Of a stretch of DNA of 64,000 bases, positions 51,201-61,645 are shown piece after piece. A model generated the notes under the pieces. That model saw only the letters and a list, made by a program, of their open reading frames with translations. It searched no databases and was not told the DNA's origin. A program made the position numbers and the translations under genes. Source of the stretch: Cylicocyclus nassatus (Eukaryota; Nematoda; Chromadorea; Rhabditida; Strongylidae); the NCBI GenBank assembly GCA_958299035.1, contig CATQJL010000223.1:54046302-54110301 (forward strand), given 5' to 3'. Each line of letters starts with the position of its first letter. The first letter of the stretch is position 1.

Positions 51201-54200
51201 TTCTCACTATACATTTCGGGCAGTTGTTTCTGAAAAAATAACGACATCTGGGAATTTCACGAGCCATAAATACTATGTATGGGCGCACATTCACATTTAC
51301 GCATTATTCACACTTGCACGTCAGCTTTCACAGTCACTGAATTCGACCTTGTAGTGATAGCAATTTACAATCGTTTTTTGAATTATGTTTGTGTTTCGGT
51401 TTATGAATTCGAACGAAACTGCAGGCTATGCTTAAAAAACCTCATTAAGTAGGACGGCTCTTTCAAACTCGTAAGTAGTATATAATACACTCAAGGTTTT
51501 CGCAGGGCTTTTGAGAGCCCCTCACTTTCTTGGATGGAAAGTCACTACTTTGCACATTTTAGTGTCCAAGGTAACAAATTTTTGAAACCCTGCGCCCAAG
51601 CCATGCAAGAGAGGACTTGAGGACTTCATAGAATTTTGACGAGCCAATCCAGAATAAAATCCTTAGAGATATTCCATACTTTCAAGAAATTTCAAGAATA
51701 TTTTCGCTTTTGTAAGTAAATTAAGTCAATCTTATGCTCATATAGACCACTTTCAGAAATTTCGCGACGAATTCTCAGAACTGGTCTCTTGGCTCCTTTT
51801 GCCCTTGGTGTGCCGTAGGCACTTACTCAGACTTTGACTTCCAATACGTTATAATTCTAACTTTCTCTAAATATTCAAACAAAATTATTTCTTAGTAGAA
51901 ACAAAAGACCTAACCTCTGGCCTCCTCCAGTAGCAGTGTTCTCTTTACTGAACAAGACGGAAGTTGCTTTAACAGACGGGAACTCCTAGAACAGAAAATT
52001 AATGAAACGGTCTCTCAAATACATTCCACATCTTACCTCACATGAAGCTTGTTTAATAACATGTTTCACATCTTCCTCTCCATTTCGAGCGCTAGCGCTA
52101 CGTTTGAAGGAACTCTGAGTGAAAAAAAGCTTTCTAAGGTCAATTCTTAGCTTTCTTGGTTTTCTAGCTAAAAAGGGGATGTGGCGGAATATAGGCTTGG
52201 CAGTTTTAATAACAATAAGGAGGAAGGGCGATACTTAGGGGTGAAGTAATACTTGAAATTGGTTGACAGAATATTGAAAAATTTACTGCTATTGCCATCA
52301 TTCGTGTCTGCTCACCCTTCAGCGGGGAGATGATACTACGTGAAAAGCAAACTTACACTCTTGGAAATGCGGCCTGCATTCGCGTCAGAGCTTTTCGAGC
52401 GTTCACCTGCAACATTCCGTGAGGATCCTTGACGAACATGTTTGGGTGCGGAAGTAGCACCAAAATTCTGGGTAGTATACTTCTTCTAAAAATGTTTCGC
52501 TCAAAATATTCTTGTCAAATGCAAGAAAGGCACTGCCTGTTTTGTGTGTCTTCAAACACTATCAGTCCGAACGCTTCTCAATGCATCAAAGACAGGAATG
52601 CAGGTAAAACAATTGTAGTATATGAAATACGCTGTCCCCAAAGTGAAGCATTTTATTTTTTTTGATTTCTCTCGCTGTAAGCCATCCCGTTTCAAGCTGG
52701 CTTCAAGCTACAAACATGCGGCTACTGTAAAACAATAGCAGTTTTAGCCCCTAAAACCCTCTCGATATGTAAACTCAGCAAGGGAATATACCCTTTCTCA
52801 TATTAACTTTTAGAGTATTTTTGTACCACAATAGAGCCAGTAATCACTGCATTATCACCCATAGCATGTCTATGTAAAATTATTACAATCTCGAAAAGGT
52901 AAATGCGAGAATGGAGAGTACGGCAAACAATGACCCATTGACGGCGACGCCTAATTTTCAAGGCGGCGCTGTGGGACGACGTGATGCACAACATATTTAC
53001 TCTCTTACATTCTCTCGAAAATTTGGCGAAAACGAAAACATGTCAGAAGGTCAAAAAACGAAAAAACTTCTAAGATGACCTTATAATAAATATAGTAGGT
53101 GTTTAATTTTTCATACATTGTTCCTTAGTTCTACTGCGCGTATATACACCAAGTCTCGCGCGATTACATTTTCTCTGCGCTGCAAACGAGCCATTTTTCT
53201 ATTTTCTTAATAGTGGGAAATTTTCAGAAAAAAGCTTGCCACAACTTTCAATCACATAAATTATCAATAAAACTTGTAAATTAAGCCCTGCAGGCACTTG
53301 TTCATGTACCTACCGAGTTTCATACCGCATGGTCATTTGTGCGCTGCAAACGAGCTATTTGAATTCACATTTTCATTTACCAGTTTTGCAAAATTTTTGA
53401 AAAAAAATGCTCATTACACCTCGCATTCACATAAGTTTTTCATAATATTTCATACTTTGCTTCTACTAGCCTCTTTCCGTTCGCTTACCTAATTTGGTGC
53501 TATATCGTTACGCCTGCATTGAGAACTGATCATGTAATCATGCTGTTCAACGGCATCGCTTATGTGACGTCGCGCACGCGGCAATTAGCGGCGACGCGAC
53601 GTAACGCGCGCGACCTCTACCGTGCGTTGAGGCTTATGAAAACTACTTCCCAATGAATCAGATGTATAAGGTAATAAGCATGATTCGACCTTTTTTTGCT
53701 TACATTTGAAATCTTCTTCCGGGCTCCGCCCGGACCCCGCAAAAACGGTTTCCCCCTTGCTTTTTTCCCCCAAAACGATTTCCAGCTTGTCAGCCCACCT
53801 CGTGCCGGGCCCTGGTCTTTGTTGAAAGAAACGCTGAGATAACATATCGCTTAATTTTGCATGCCTTTCACAACTTATGTCCTGTGCATAATACTAAAAT
53901 TGGCGCAAGACTTCCCATCAAGTTCACGGTACTACTGTAGAGCACACTGAAGGAATTTTATGTAAGAAAGCAGAAGTTGTAAACCTGATGGCTAACTATC
54001 TCCTCGAGCTTTGATACTTCTTCGGCAACAGGACTGGCTTTGCACACATCGCTTGATTCGAACCCAATATGATCCACGTGCCTATCGCACTACTTTTCAT
54101 GAGAATGTATATATGGGATTATGTGTATTAAGTTCGTTCGCAATTCTCATTGCAGATTGTCCTCGTTATTATGATATGATATGCCGAAAGTTTATATGCG

Positions 54201-54925
54201 GCCGAAAAAAAAACGGAAAACTGCTCTACCATCCTACGTTCATTATCCATAAACTGCAAGAAAACATCGGCTGGACCAAAAAACCGAAAAGGCTATACAT
54301 TTTAACTCTCTTCTCTCTACATTTTCCATTTTCAATGTTAAATTTCAACGAGTTTAACCCAAAAAAGAGTCTACTTATGCAGATACTGTCACTGGATTGT
54401 TAGGCGACCATCGTTTTACCAGATTGCCTTCCGATGCCACACGTTAAATCGAAAAGATGCCTTCGTGAAATTGAATTTCATGAATTTTTGATATCGCTGA
54501 ACACTCCGCGGAAATCATGGCATTCTATTCAGGTTTTTTCATCTGTCTCTTGAACATCCACACCTATTGAAAACGCATCATGAATCATCGAAAAGATTTT
54601 CACCCAATTATTTTTCAATTGAAAGGTTCAAAAATTTTCAGATATAGTCAGGGAAAATAAAGCAGGAAATTTGATCCAGGACAAGAGATTTTGAAAGCAC
54701 CACATTTATTGCTATAAAAAATGATGGGAGAAATTTGTAAATAAAAAAATGCGAACGAACTTACTACACAATCTAATAATTATATAGCTTACCTGAAGTC
54801 GGACGGCTTAGATATATCTAGCTTTTTCAACCTTCGCGATCTTCTCACAGGTGGAATCGGATGTGGTGACGTCTTACTGGCCTTAACGTCATCGCTTAAC
54901 ATAGTGTTTGGAAGTTTCGAAGTAG
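39219..54925 (-). CDS. Eleven-exon gene, disordered Pro/Ser/Lys-rich protein (partial)
   Basis: Exons at 54,793-54,925; 53,985-54,033; 52,357-52,485; 52,037-52,114; 51,915-51,985; 49,129-49,254; 47,396-47,486; 46,442-46,858; 39,510-39,590; 39,316-39,456 and 39,219-39,263 join without any phase conflict into 452 residues ending at TGA. All junctions are GT-AG. Features in order: basic stretch (PPVRRSRRLKKLD), Ser/Lys-rich region, Pro-rich patches (KAPAPPIVRQ, KAPLSPPVTP), the motif LPPWMAELGKKERTR near residue 270, a second Pro patch (RQAPPPPSV), a short coiled coil crossing an exon junction into QKQQQQQ, a Lys/Glu region and the acidic end DSDDDDATIRL. Trp-x-x-Glu-Leu-x-Lys motifs of this style occur in actin-cytoskeleton adaptor proteins, but that assignment is only a guess. 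The 5' end was not found. Confidence 0.85.
39316..39456 (-). CDS. Exon 10 of the minus-strand gene
   Basis: 47 codons between the acceptor catgttcag and donor gtcagt, in phase 0 at both ends. Lys/Glu/Gln-rich, hydrophilic (SNEKAKKKETGEQQAKQ). Confidence 0.8.
39510..39590 (-). CDS. Exon 9 of the minus-strand gene
   Basis: 27 codons between the acceptor tttattctag and donor gtaagt. It starts with a Gln run (LQKQQQQQ) that continues the coiled coil of exon 8 and ends MPTPLLDTPEMI. Confidence 0.8.
40862..41384. mobile_element. TTAA-flanked MITE, family 2, copy A
   Basis: It starts AGGCAGCGTACACCCAAAAT after TTAA and ends GGTGTACGCTGCCT before CTAA, a one-base change from TTAA. At 523 bp it contains an expanded and partly inverted region of caactgcaactgctg-type triplet-like repeats. 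Outer parts are near-identical to the 61,646 copy (gggagaccggacca, ttcttctgggcccagtatat). Confidence 0.8.
42137..42340. mobile_element. hAT-type relative, one end
   Basis: The words ccagtgacggccccgggatt resemble the hAT terminus at 29,638, followed by a long G-run and then aatgctaatttgaattttta, which matches the interior of that element. The right end is not clear. Confidence 0.5.
43345..44296. mobile_element. TIR element with TA duplication, 952 bp
   Basis: The left end TAACCAGGGTCAAGC and right end GCTTGACCCTGACTA are inverted, and homology continues into gggtgtggcac against gtgccgcacccc. TA lies on both sides. A hairpin at about 43,775-43,855 (aagggggtgcggcacacc and complement) lies inside. 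Related copies are at 28,065-29,575 and 34,800-35,400. A separate short inverted pair (tcgactgcacggaatcgact, 43,176-43,345) overlaps its left edge. No transposase was seen. Confidence 0.7.
45231..45759. mobile_element. TTAA-flanked MITE, family 1, copy B
   Basis: TTAA at 45,227-45,230 and 45,760-45,763, ends CACGTTTCGGACCG and CCGGTCCGAAACGTG. 529 bp, collinear with 16,874-17,380 throughout, including the shared gaattcgaagtgttt and tcatatctcc words. The perfect ends indicate this is the younger of the two copies. Confidence 0.88.
46063..46318. mobile_element. PIF/Harbinger-like MITE
   Basis: The inverted ends GGCTCCCGCCAGAGTGC and GCACTCTGGCGGGAGCC are flanked by TTA on both sides, the 3-bp target duplication of PIF/Harbinger elements. 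256 bp, GC-rich; the inner arms also pair (ggggcggggctagctgacc against ggtcagctagccccgcccc). Confidence 0.75.
46442..46858 (-). CDS. Exon 8, main coding exon of the minus-strand gene
   Basis: 139 codons between the acceptor aattttcag and donor gtcagt, phase 0 at both ends. It holds the Trp motif LPPWMAELGKKERTR, then a Lys/Glu helix (AEREKVKDRNKEIGAAKN), a Pro patch (RQAPPPPSVTK) and the start of a coiled coil (NNELVKQLNEK). Using the full exon extends the frame upstream of the Trp motif through a Gln/Pro segment (NEQQPQPFP). Confidence 0.88.
47396..47486 (-). CDS. Exon 7 of the minus-strand gene
   Basis: 91 bp between the acceptor acattatag and donor gtaagt. Its first base completes an Arg codon begun in exon 6. 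Text begins KLQDIFIQRANSEKV and ends PLSPPVTP. Confidence 0.85.
48037..48343. mobile_element. TTAA-flanked palindromic MITE, family 2-like
   Basis: TTAA on both sides (48,033-48,036 and 48,344-48,347), ends AGGCAGTGGACGGGCAAAAT and its near complement. The 307-bp element is an almost complete palindrome: tcagattttggtagttt and gaaaaaagcgcttcaa are found inverted in the other half. It shares only the terminal AGGCAG with family 2 at 40,862 and 61,646. It lies in an intron of the minus-strand gene. Confidence 0.85.
48598..48799. repeat. 202-bp foldback
   Basis: Arms gagtagattttccgcttaa and cttgcactgaaggtgaaat on the left are inverted on the right (ttaagcggaaaatctactc). The centre holds ttgcgcgtgaaaaa and its complement. 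Intronic in the minus-strand gene. Confidence 0.85.
49129..49254 (-). CDS. Exon 6 of the minus-strand gene
   Basis: 126 bp between the acceptor atttttag and donor gtatag. Ser/Pro-rich: SIPSSSKPMEESPNQRN then KAPAPPIVRQ and an acidic end TGDSDGK. One base in and two bases out match both neighbours. Confidence 0.85.
49255..51914 (-). other. Intron of the minus-strand gene, nothing recognised
   Basis: 2.7 kb of AT-rich DNA between exons 6 and 5. Frames at 49,933-50,154, 50,318-50,629 and 50,686-50,958 lack splice sites in phase with the gene. No element termini were seen. Confidence 0.5.
51915..51985 (-). CDS. Exon 5 of the minus-strand gene
   Basis: 71 bp between the acceptor tgttctag and donor gttagg. 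Text EFPSVKATSVLFSKENTA; ends with two bases of a Ser codon completed in exon 6. Confidence 0.82.
52037..52114 (-). CDS. Exon 4 of the minus-strand gene
   Basis: 26 codons between the acceptor tcactcag and donor gtaaga, phase 0 at both ends. Starts SSFKRSASARNGEEDVK. The intron to exon 5 is 51 bp. Confidence 0.85.
52357..52485 (-). CDS. Exon 3 of the minus-strand gene
   Basis: 43 codons between the acceptor catttttag and donor gtaagt, phase 0 at both ends. Basic and Ser-rich (KHVRQGSSRN, GERSKSSDANAGRISKS). A second internal acceptor (atgttgcag) would break the frame with exon 2, so the longer exon is preferred. Confidence 0.82.
52486..53984 (-). other. Intron of the minus-strand gene
   Basis: Nothing convincing. 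A GC-richer patch at 53,570-53,840 contains the word gggctccgcccggaccccgc, a common worn-repeat signature, and a frame of 86 codons without splice support. Confidence 0.5.
53985..54033 (-). CDS. Exon 2 of the minus-strand gene
   Basis: 49 bp between the acceptor caaagccag and donor gtttac; the first base completes a Ser codon from exon 1. Text PVAEEVSKLEEIVSHQ is helical and acidic. The plus-strand 130-codon frame over this DNA is therefore treated as incidental. Confidence 0.75.
54793..54925 (-). CDS. Exon 1 of the visible part of the minus-strand gene
   Basis: 133 bp between the acceptor attttgcag and donor gtaagc. Only one frame is open: it begins with two bases of a codon, so at least one more exon lies upstream (higher coordinates). 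It contains SKTSPHPIPPVRRSRRLKKL, a Pro/Arg-rich basic patch. Confidence 0.8.
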
Positions 54926-56200
54926 CTGCAAAATTTCGTTGACTTTATTTTTATTGTCAGTCACATTGATATGCGCTGTTGACTAGATTGTCTAATTTTT
55001 CGGGATTAAACTTGAAATATACTTGTCCACTTTGTTTGGCAAATCTTAAAGGAAAAAAGATTAAGCTCTATAACTGTTCACAAGTGTATATTATCCTGGC
55101 ATCGAATGCGAATGACAGGCCAAGCTTCTTGACAAAGTATTGGCCTTATACTCCCTATCAAGCCATCATTATTGTGAAAGCTGAAAGTTTGGTACGGCTG
55201 TGGCATTAGCGGAAATGGGTTTGGCAACCATAGCATGGTTCATTCATTGACGCCACTTTTTACGAGTATCAGTGTATTCGAGAGCCTTAGAAATTTAGGA
55301 GGAAGTAAGCAAAGGAAAGGAGCCGGAAGAACATGTGAACAAGGAAAAAAGCGACCTCGTACGCTAGGTAAAGCAAAGATTTTAAAAATGAAGTGAGTTT
55401 TTGTTGATTACATTAGGAGGAGTCTTACTGTGAAGAAGTAAATGCAAGAGATGCGCATTTTTTCATCCTTCTTGTTGCCTTGCGTGTACCCTCTGCTGCA
55501 ACTGGATTGGCGGCTTGAAGGTGGGGCCTGATCTAAAGGTTAAAGAATGGTCATAGAGCATGTTGCAAGTAAGACGCAGCCGCCAACATTGTTGAATCAA
55601 AGGGTATGCACCTGTTCGTGACTCTTAGAAGACATTTGTCCGGCACAAAATAAATTTAATTTTTTTCTTGTTGTTGCAAGGTCGTATTGTATGACTTTTC
55701 TAAATAATTCGAGCATGTTTCTAGTGAATGTAAGCATGTTATATGTAAATTTATACTGCTGGGATTGTTATGTAACTTATCGCGATGCGGATGGTACATA
55801 TGAACAGTGACGCTCATGGATGAGCAGTGCGTAGCGCACTTCATTTTGACTATGCGGATGCAGAAGTGCTCAGATATTGTTTTCTCGCGGGTATACTACC
55901 TGCATTCTGTTGCGTTGTATTCAGGGTGTTTAGGAGGGTACTTACACGAATAGCTCAACCGAATGTGGGCGATACACAAATACGTCGTGTAAGGCGAGAC
56001 CACTTTGAACTGGGCAGGGTGCTGCTCATTATGCCAAATTTGGCCAAAGATTCAACTCGTTCTACAAGTTTAGGGGTCCGTTCATGTTTGGAGATGGATT
56101 TGAAACATGTTTTGTTGAGCAGGATTTGAAACATGTTTTGTTGAGCATTCATTAAATTTTTTGATCTGAGCTGAACAAAATGTGTTATCGGTTATTGCAG
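54926..56200. other. Upstream region of the minus-strand gene; no exon identified
   Basis: 1.3 kb with short unsupported frames. Near 55,910-56,150 the minus strand reads a run of about 60 codons ending RLTRRICVSPTFG; the tandem words tttgaaacatgttttgttgag (two copies, 56,099-56,146) suggest repeat DNA rather than an exon. The missing 5' exons of the minus-strand gene may lie here or beyond. Confidence 0.4.
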
Positions 56201-56203
56201 CTA

Positions 56204-56966
56204 TAGTGTGGACCCCGGCCAGCTTCCCATAGGTACCTGCGCGACGCACCCGCAACGCACGCCTTCAGTGCGTCTCGTGTCTTAGCTTCTGATGGATATC
56301 CTCCTTTCTTTCTCTTTTTTTGTTTTTGGTGTACTATATTCTCTCTATTTCAGGTATAAACAATTCGCGATGACCGGTGACGAGATTATACGTGCTCTAA
56401 AAGTTCTAAGAGCTTCAGCCTTGTGTAGTAGTCTTGTGTTTTCCCTTTTTTCTCTGAAAAATTGAGATTTGATTGGATACTGAGATAATATTTTTTCAAA
56501 AGCTTCTTGTATATAATAAGAGTCCCCTTCCGCTTGATGTGTAAGGTGTAGACAGTGTTTCAAGTCAAAATTGAGCATTCCGAGAAGCCAGTAGGCATTT
56601 GTTTACTAAAATATCCACTTTTTTGGAATATTTGACCACTCTAGTTTCTGTCTACGAAGAGGAATGTTTTAAGAATGCTGTTGTTCTTTAATTTTTCTAC
56701 ATTTAGCTATTACCACGTATCCATCAGTGCAAGTTTGGAATATGCATCCATTGATTGAATTTGAGGTATTTATGGAACTTGTCTGCGTTTCATTCTTGCA
56801 TACTTCTCTTTCGTAGGGAACCTAGAGGTTTCCACATTACATTTTTCTCCTTTGTGAGAATAGATATGCTCTACTGCTCATGAGTGAGGCAAGAGGCATT
56901 AAGAAGGGCGCGGGCTGCGTGCGCGCCGCGGAAGTACCTATGGGAACCTGGCCGTGGTCCACACTA
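56204..56966. mobile_element. TA-flanked TIR element, about 760 bp
   Basis: The ends TAGTGTGGACCCCGGCCAGC and its near complement (ggccgtggtccacacta) are each followed by TA. Inner words cttcccataggtacctgcgc and ggaagtacctatggg extend the inverted homology. It has no transposase frame; the centre contains ordinary AT-rich DNA. Confidence 0.75.
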
Positions 56967-57955
56967 TACCTGATCTTCCATAATGCCTAGTCACATTCCT
57001 CCATACAATTTAAACATCGTCATTTTGTTGAGCGCAAGGACTGCTCAAACGCTGAGGACCACGCGCGGAGCGGCTGAATTGTCGCGAGAGCACGACTTGT
57101 ATAATGGCGGACTTGTATTGAGGCAAGCCTTTCACCTCACGACGCGTGCTCCGCAGGATGTCCACTCCGTGCGGTTGACGAATCAACTGTATATTCTATA
57201 GGCTTGTATAAAAACCTGATAAGTACCCCGCGGTGCTACTTCAGTCTTACCAAACTTCGCAATCAATCATTTGTAATGGCAGCATTCGCAAAGCTATCCT
57301 CGCCATCACATCCTACAAGCAGATGAGCAATGAATCGCTATAGAAAGTTGTGGAATTTGCCGGCAAATGGCTGTGTTGTGTTAAGTCGCGTTGGACAAGT
57401 AAGCAGCGTGCATAAGCAGTATTGCCTGTGCAAAAGTGTTATGTATTCAAATGTCTTAGACAGCAAGAAAACAGAGCACACTCTAGTTTAGCGAAACCTG
57501 TATATTTTTTTTACGTGGAACTCCCAATGGTGGGCAGTTTTACTTATGAAACATTACAAATTTGGTGGAAACTTGGCGTAAGTAATGTGTGTATCCCATT
57601 ACTTATGACTGTCAATTATGCAGGCGCCGCGCGCACAGGCTGGCAGTAATCAGTTGCGAGAAGAGCTCGGGTGGCCGACTCGCAAGGCTACTATACCATT
57701 TTTTGTGAAGGTTTTGCACTATCATATCAAATTATATTGTTTGATGGAAGATTGGCCCCAAATCTTGCATAAATGAAAAAGATAGCGAGTGGAAATATGG
57801 AAATTAATACGCCCCACTGTAACGCCGCGTTGCGGCAATTTTTAATTGACACCCACAAGTAATGCTCCCCCCCCCCCTCCCCCTCCCCCTTAGGTGACTT
57901 ATCTGACATGCTGATTTTGAAACGTTTTGAAATCGCATGGTAAGAGATTCTTCCT
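56967..57955. other. No gene recognised
   Basis: Frames at 56,983-57,201 and 57,422-57,649 have no splice support. The words cactgtaacgccgcgttgcg at about 57,817 are inverted relative to cgcaacgcggcgttacagta at about 28,569, so a dispersed repeat is present. Confidence 0.4.
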
Positions 57956-57957
57956 AA

Positions 57958-58070
57958 GGGTTGGGCCAGACTGCGCGGCGTACGCCGCGTTTGCTCCTAT
58001 GATGAAATATATTGAGCGTACGCTGCGTACGCCGCGTACGCCGCTTCCCCGCGAAGTCTGGCTCAACCCA
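57958..58070. repeat. Short GC-rich palindrome
   Basis: gggttgggccagact at the left and agtctggctcaaccc at the right enclose repeated cggcgtacgccgcg words. The same left terminus (gggttgggccagat, then cgcggcgtacgc) appears at about 59,680 without a clear partner. Confidence 0.75.
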
Positions 58071-58330
58071 TAAGAAAGGAGGCATCATTCTCGCTACTAT
58101 GGATATCTTTCTTTTTCTTTTTCTATCTCGCTTTTGGAGGTACCCTGAAGGTAAGCTCCTACCCTGTTACCCGCGCATAATGGACTCCGGTTAAAGCCAT
58201 AAAAGATTAGTTTTCACTGTTTTGTGTGATCCCCTGGCGATTTCGAAGGGAGCACCTTTCATTTTCAAATTCATTTATCTTTCCAAAAACTCAATGAAAA
58301 CACTGTAAAAATTGTGCTGAATATATATTA

Positions 58331-59206
58331 GGCAGTCCGGAAATTAATGTAAGCTTTGAATTTCAAACCCAATAAGTCATACATTTCTCATTTCTGAATA
58401 GGTTGCAAGGAATCATTTGATAGGGCAAAGCAAGCTCTACAGAATGGCGATCTTGTTCTTGCAACAGCTCTCATTAACCTTGAGTTTCGAGCCAAAAACT
58501 AAAATGTTCAGCTGCACGAAAAATTGAGAAAAATCGTAACTCAGTTCATAAAATTTCTACAACAATTCTAACTTGCTCACGTAAACACTATCCACATAAG
58601 ACGTCTATATACGCCGTTGTCGTCCTTTTTCACCTTTTGGAAATCAAGAAAACGAAATTTTCGTGCATTTTCCAAAGTGATGCTGTGCAGTCCTCACATG
58701 CGTAGTTGTGTACTGCATATCTGTAGAAGTGCAAACGTAAATTTTCAGCTTTCTACAAGCTTTGGTTCTCGAGAAATATCGAATATGGCTTTTCTTAGTC
58801 AGGTGGTCCAAGCCAAAATTCAAATTTCTTGGGAATTAAAGCTTGTAGAGAGCTGAGAACTTACGTTTATACTTCTACAACTTTGTAGTACACAACTACG
58901 CATGTGTGGACTGCACAACATCACTTTGGAAAATGCACGAAAATTTCGTTTTCTTGATTTCCAAAAGGTGAAAAAGGACGGCAACGGCGTATATAGATGT
59001 CTTATGTGGATAGTGTTTACGTGAGCAAGTTAACTTTAGTTTTTGGCTCGAAACTCAAAGTTAGTGAGAGCTGTTGCTAGAACAAGATCGCCATTCTTAG
59101 AGCTTGCTTTGCTCTATCGAATAGTATCTTGCAACCTATTCAGAAATGAGAAGTGTATGACTTGTTGAGTTTGAAATTCAAAACGGACATTGATTTCCGG
59201 ACTACC
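58331..59206. mobile_element. Mariner-type foldback element, copy 2
   Basis: TA-flanked inverted ends GGCAGTCCGGAAATTAATGT and, on the other strand, GGTAGTCCGGAAATCAATGT. The 876-bp element is palindromic over most of its length (for example tgtagaagtgcaaacgta and gaaattttcgtgcattttcc in both arms). It carries the gcaaagcaagctctac motif of the 7,983 element. There is no transposase. Confidence 0.85.
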
Positions 59207-60297
59207 TAATACTTCAGCACTGCTAAACATGTTTTCGACAGGAAAAATGGAATCTATAGAATACGAGTTTTTGAAAGTCCCTTGCTCGCGAAGAGCGGTT
59301 CGTCGAAAGGATTTCACTAATATCTACTGTAGACATGTTCAGCAGTGCCGTAGTATATCCTCAAAACAATAATATCCTTTTACAGCGTTTACATCAAATT
59401 TTCAGGAATATAAATGTCTATAAAAATGAGAGGTCCCGAATTTTCCGGAGGTCCGGGGGAATCCCCGGATCCCCAGGGGTCACCTCTCAGATCCAAAATT
59501 ATTAAAATTCCTGATAACTTCATTTAACTTCCTTTTGCGTCAGTAACATCATGCAAACAAAGTGTTGATTACCACCCAAAAGTTTGTGCGAGTCAGAAAT
59601 TGAAAGTGGCTGACAAGCGTGCTTACTCCATGTTAAGATTGCAGTTTCTCATAAATATCACACGTTACGCAAAGCTTAGGGTTGGGCCAGATTTCGCGGC
59701 GTACGCTCGGTGTATTTCGCCACAGCAGCGTATGCGACGTACGCTGCTGTGACGCAGGGCGTATCACTCCTATTCAAGTCAATAACGGCTTCAGAATTCT
59801 ATACAAAATCAGTTCTTCCAATGGAGCATTAACCTCAATGCGTTTGAAAGCAAAAAAGCAGTACAAATTCGTTTTTTAAAAGGTGAGCTTTCAGGTGTAG
59901 CAAATTTTCCATATTCCGATGCTGTGGCTGTATAGATACCTGGGTTTGAAAAATGCAGTAGTCTTGAACATGGAGGTGGCTGTCAGCCTTTGGTACAAGT
60001 TTTACAAACTTTTGAATTTTGCTGCTAAAATCAATAAAATTTGGGACCAGTTTTGAGCAGTAAGATAGGGTGGTCTGCAGTGAAAATAGCGGTGTTTTGG
60101 AAAATCCTTTCCACACTAGCAAATAACGCAGTTCATGGGATGCCTTCATAGCATTGGCCAGCTTGAAGGCTAGGTAGGTGCATGTAAGATAAAATGGTAG
60201 TGGAACATATCGCATAAGGGTGATGAGTATAAGCAAGTTGTTCTCAAAATTCCGTGTCTCGAGCAATGTTCCAGTTACTAACAAGGAAAGCGCTCTT
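59207..60297. other. No supported gene; one long ORF
   Basis: A 149-codon minus-strand frame (59,835-60,284) has a start codon and a Leu/Phe/Lys-rich sequence but no domain, no splice sites and no relation to neighbours. It is adjacent to TIR element DNA, so it could be part of a repeat. The rest is AT-rich with no frame of note. Confidence 0.35.
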
Positions 60298-60722
60298 AGT
60301 CGAAGTGGCCTTTCCAGATGATTCGTACATCGCTTTGAAGAGCATCAAACGTTGATTCTAAATCTGTTTTCACTACCTGCCAATTGTTACCAGGAGTCAT
60401 CAGTGTTTTTTGGAGCAAAAAATGAACGCAAAATTTATGTAAAAACAGTGATTACAGCATTTCCTGCGCTCAAGTAGAGCACTGTTGAGTATAAAGTTAT
60501 TAAACAGAAGGATTCATTGAGTGAAGTGCTCTGATTATGAACACCTGACCGATTGAGCAGAATTGGACGGTTTTGTTCCAGTTGTGCCTTCTGTTTTTTA
60601 ACTTTAAAAACGCCCATAGCTCGGCTCTAGAAGCCCTTGGCAGATATGGAAGACGGTTTTGGAATCAACGTTCAATGCTCTACAGAGTGATATAGGTGTC
60701 ATGTGGAAAGGCCACTTCGACT
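60298..60722. mobile_element. TIR element, 425 bp
   Basis: AGTCGAAGTGGCCTTTCCA at the left is exactly inverted at the right. Further inverted words (atcaaacgttgattc against gaatcaacgttcaat) lie inside. No coding sequence. Target duplication not resolved. Confidence 0.75.
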
Positions 60723-60820
60723 GAAGACGCTTCCCTTGTAAGCATTTCTTACAAATATTTTCGGTATGATAACAGGATTTTGAGTCATTTTGTCAACATA
60801 ATCTTAGGAAAAATGGTGTA

Positions 60821-61562
60821 TAGTCGTCCTCCCCCCACTAGACACTCAGTGGACGAATTTGAATTTGAGCAGGAGCAAACGGCTAGCGTCAGAGCGCGGC
60901 AGACTCCGCCCCTGTCAGTGCACGTGTGCGCATATGCTGTTTTTCCATTTTTCTTCGTGTTTCTTTGTTGTTACTCTTATTGCGGCAATGCATCATATCA
61001 GATTCGAGATTTACCGGTGATCGTTTTTTCATGCTGTTATTATCGTTTGCATTATAATTTTTCAAGGTAAAGCTGGAAATACGACGCAGTGAAGACTAGG
61101 GGCTAGGAATTCAATCCCTCACAGAGAAGGGAAGGTTAAACGAACAACTAAGTGCTTACGTGCTAAGGATATACATATGGCATGGATATTGCCATACGGA
61201 ACGAATATGTCGGATGCATCATCCAAAAAGCTCACCTATACTTCTTGAAAAGATTCAGGTCTGAAAAAAAAGTTTAGAGAGCACACTTAACTGAGAAATT
61301 GATTCAAGAAAGCAACGCTTGTGCACGTGTTTTTTTTTACCGAAAAGGGCGATAAGCAAATTTCATTGAAAAATCTTCAACTGCGTCGTATTCCCAGCTT
61401 TACCCGAAAAAATATAAGGCAAACGATAGTAACAGCATGAAGCAACGATCGTCGGTATACGCACACTTTGACTGGGGCGACGTCTGCCGCGCTCTGACGC
61501 TAGCCGTTTGCTCCTGCTCAAATTCAACTTCGTCCACTGAGTGTCTAGTGGGGGGAGGACTA
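60821..61562. mobile_element. TA-flanked foldback element, 742 bp
   Basis: Ends TAGTCGTCCTCCCCCCACTA and its near complement, with TA outside each. Arms include gcaggagcaaacggctagcg and tgctgttattatcgtttgc, both inverted at 61,381-61,530. The 124-codon plus frame (60,696-61,070) and the 75-codon minus frame (61,363-61,590) are the two arms and are not genes. Confidence 0.8.
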
Positions 61563-61645
61563 TACTAGGTTGTAAAGAGTTTTCGGGCACGCACTTGCGA
61601 AGATTTTTTTAGAACTGCTGTAAATTCATGGAAATTGATCTTTAA

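Noticed and set aside
54040..54070. tRNA-like B box (ggttcgaatca on the minus strand)
   Set aside because: No A box or cloverleaf-forming arms at the right distance.
54011..54403. Plus-strand frame of 130 codons
   Set aside because: It overlaps exon 2 of the minus-strand gene, has no domain or splice site, and starts in exon DNA on the other strand.
59835..60284. Minus-strand frame of 149 codons as a gene
   Set aside because: No domain, splice sites or neighbours to support it; kept only as a note in the intergenic entry.
60696..61070. Plus-strand frame of 124 codons
   Set aside because: It is one arm of a TA-flanked foldback element; the inverted arm carries the matching frame.
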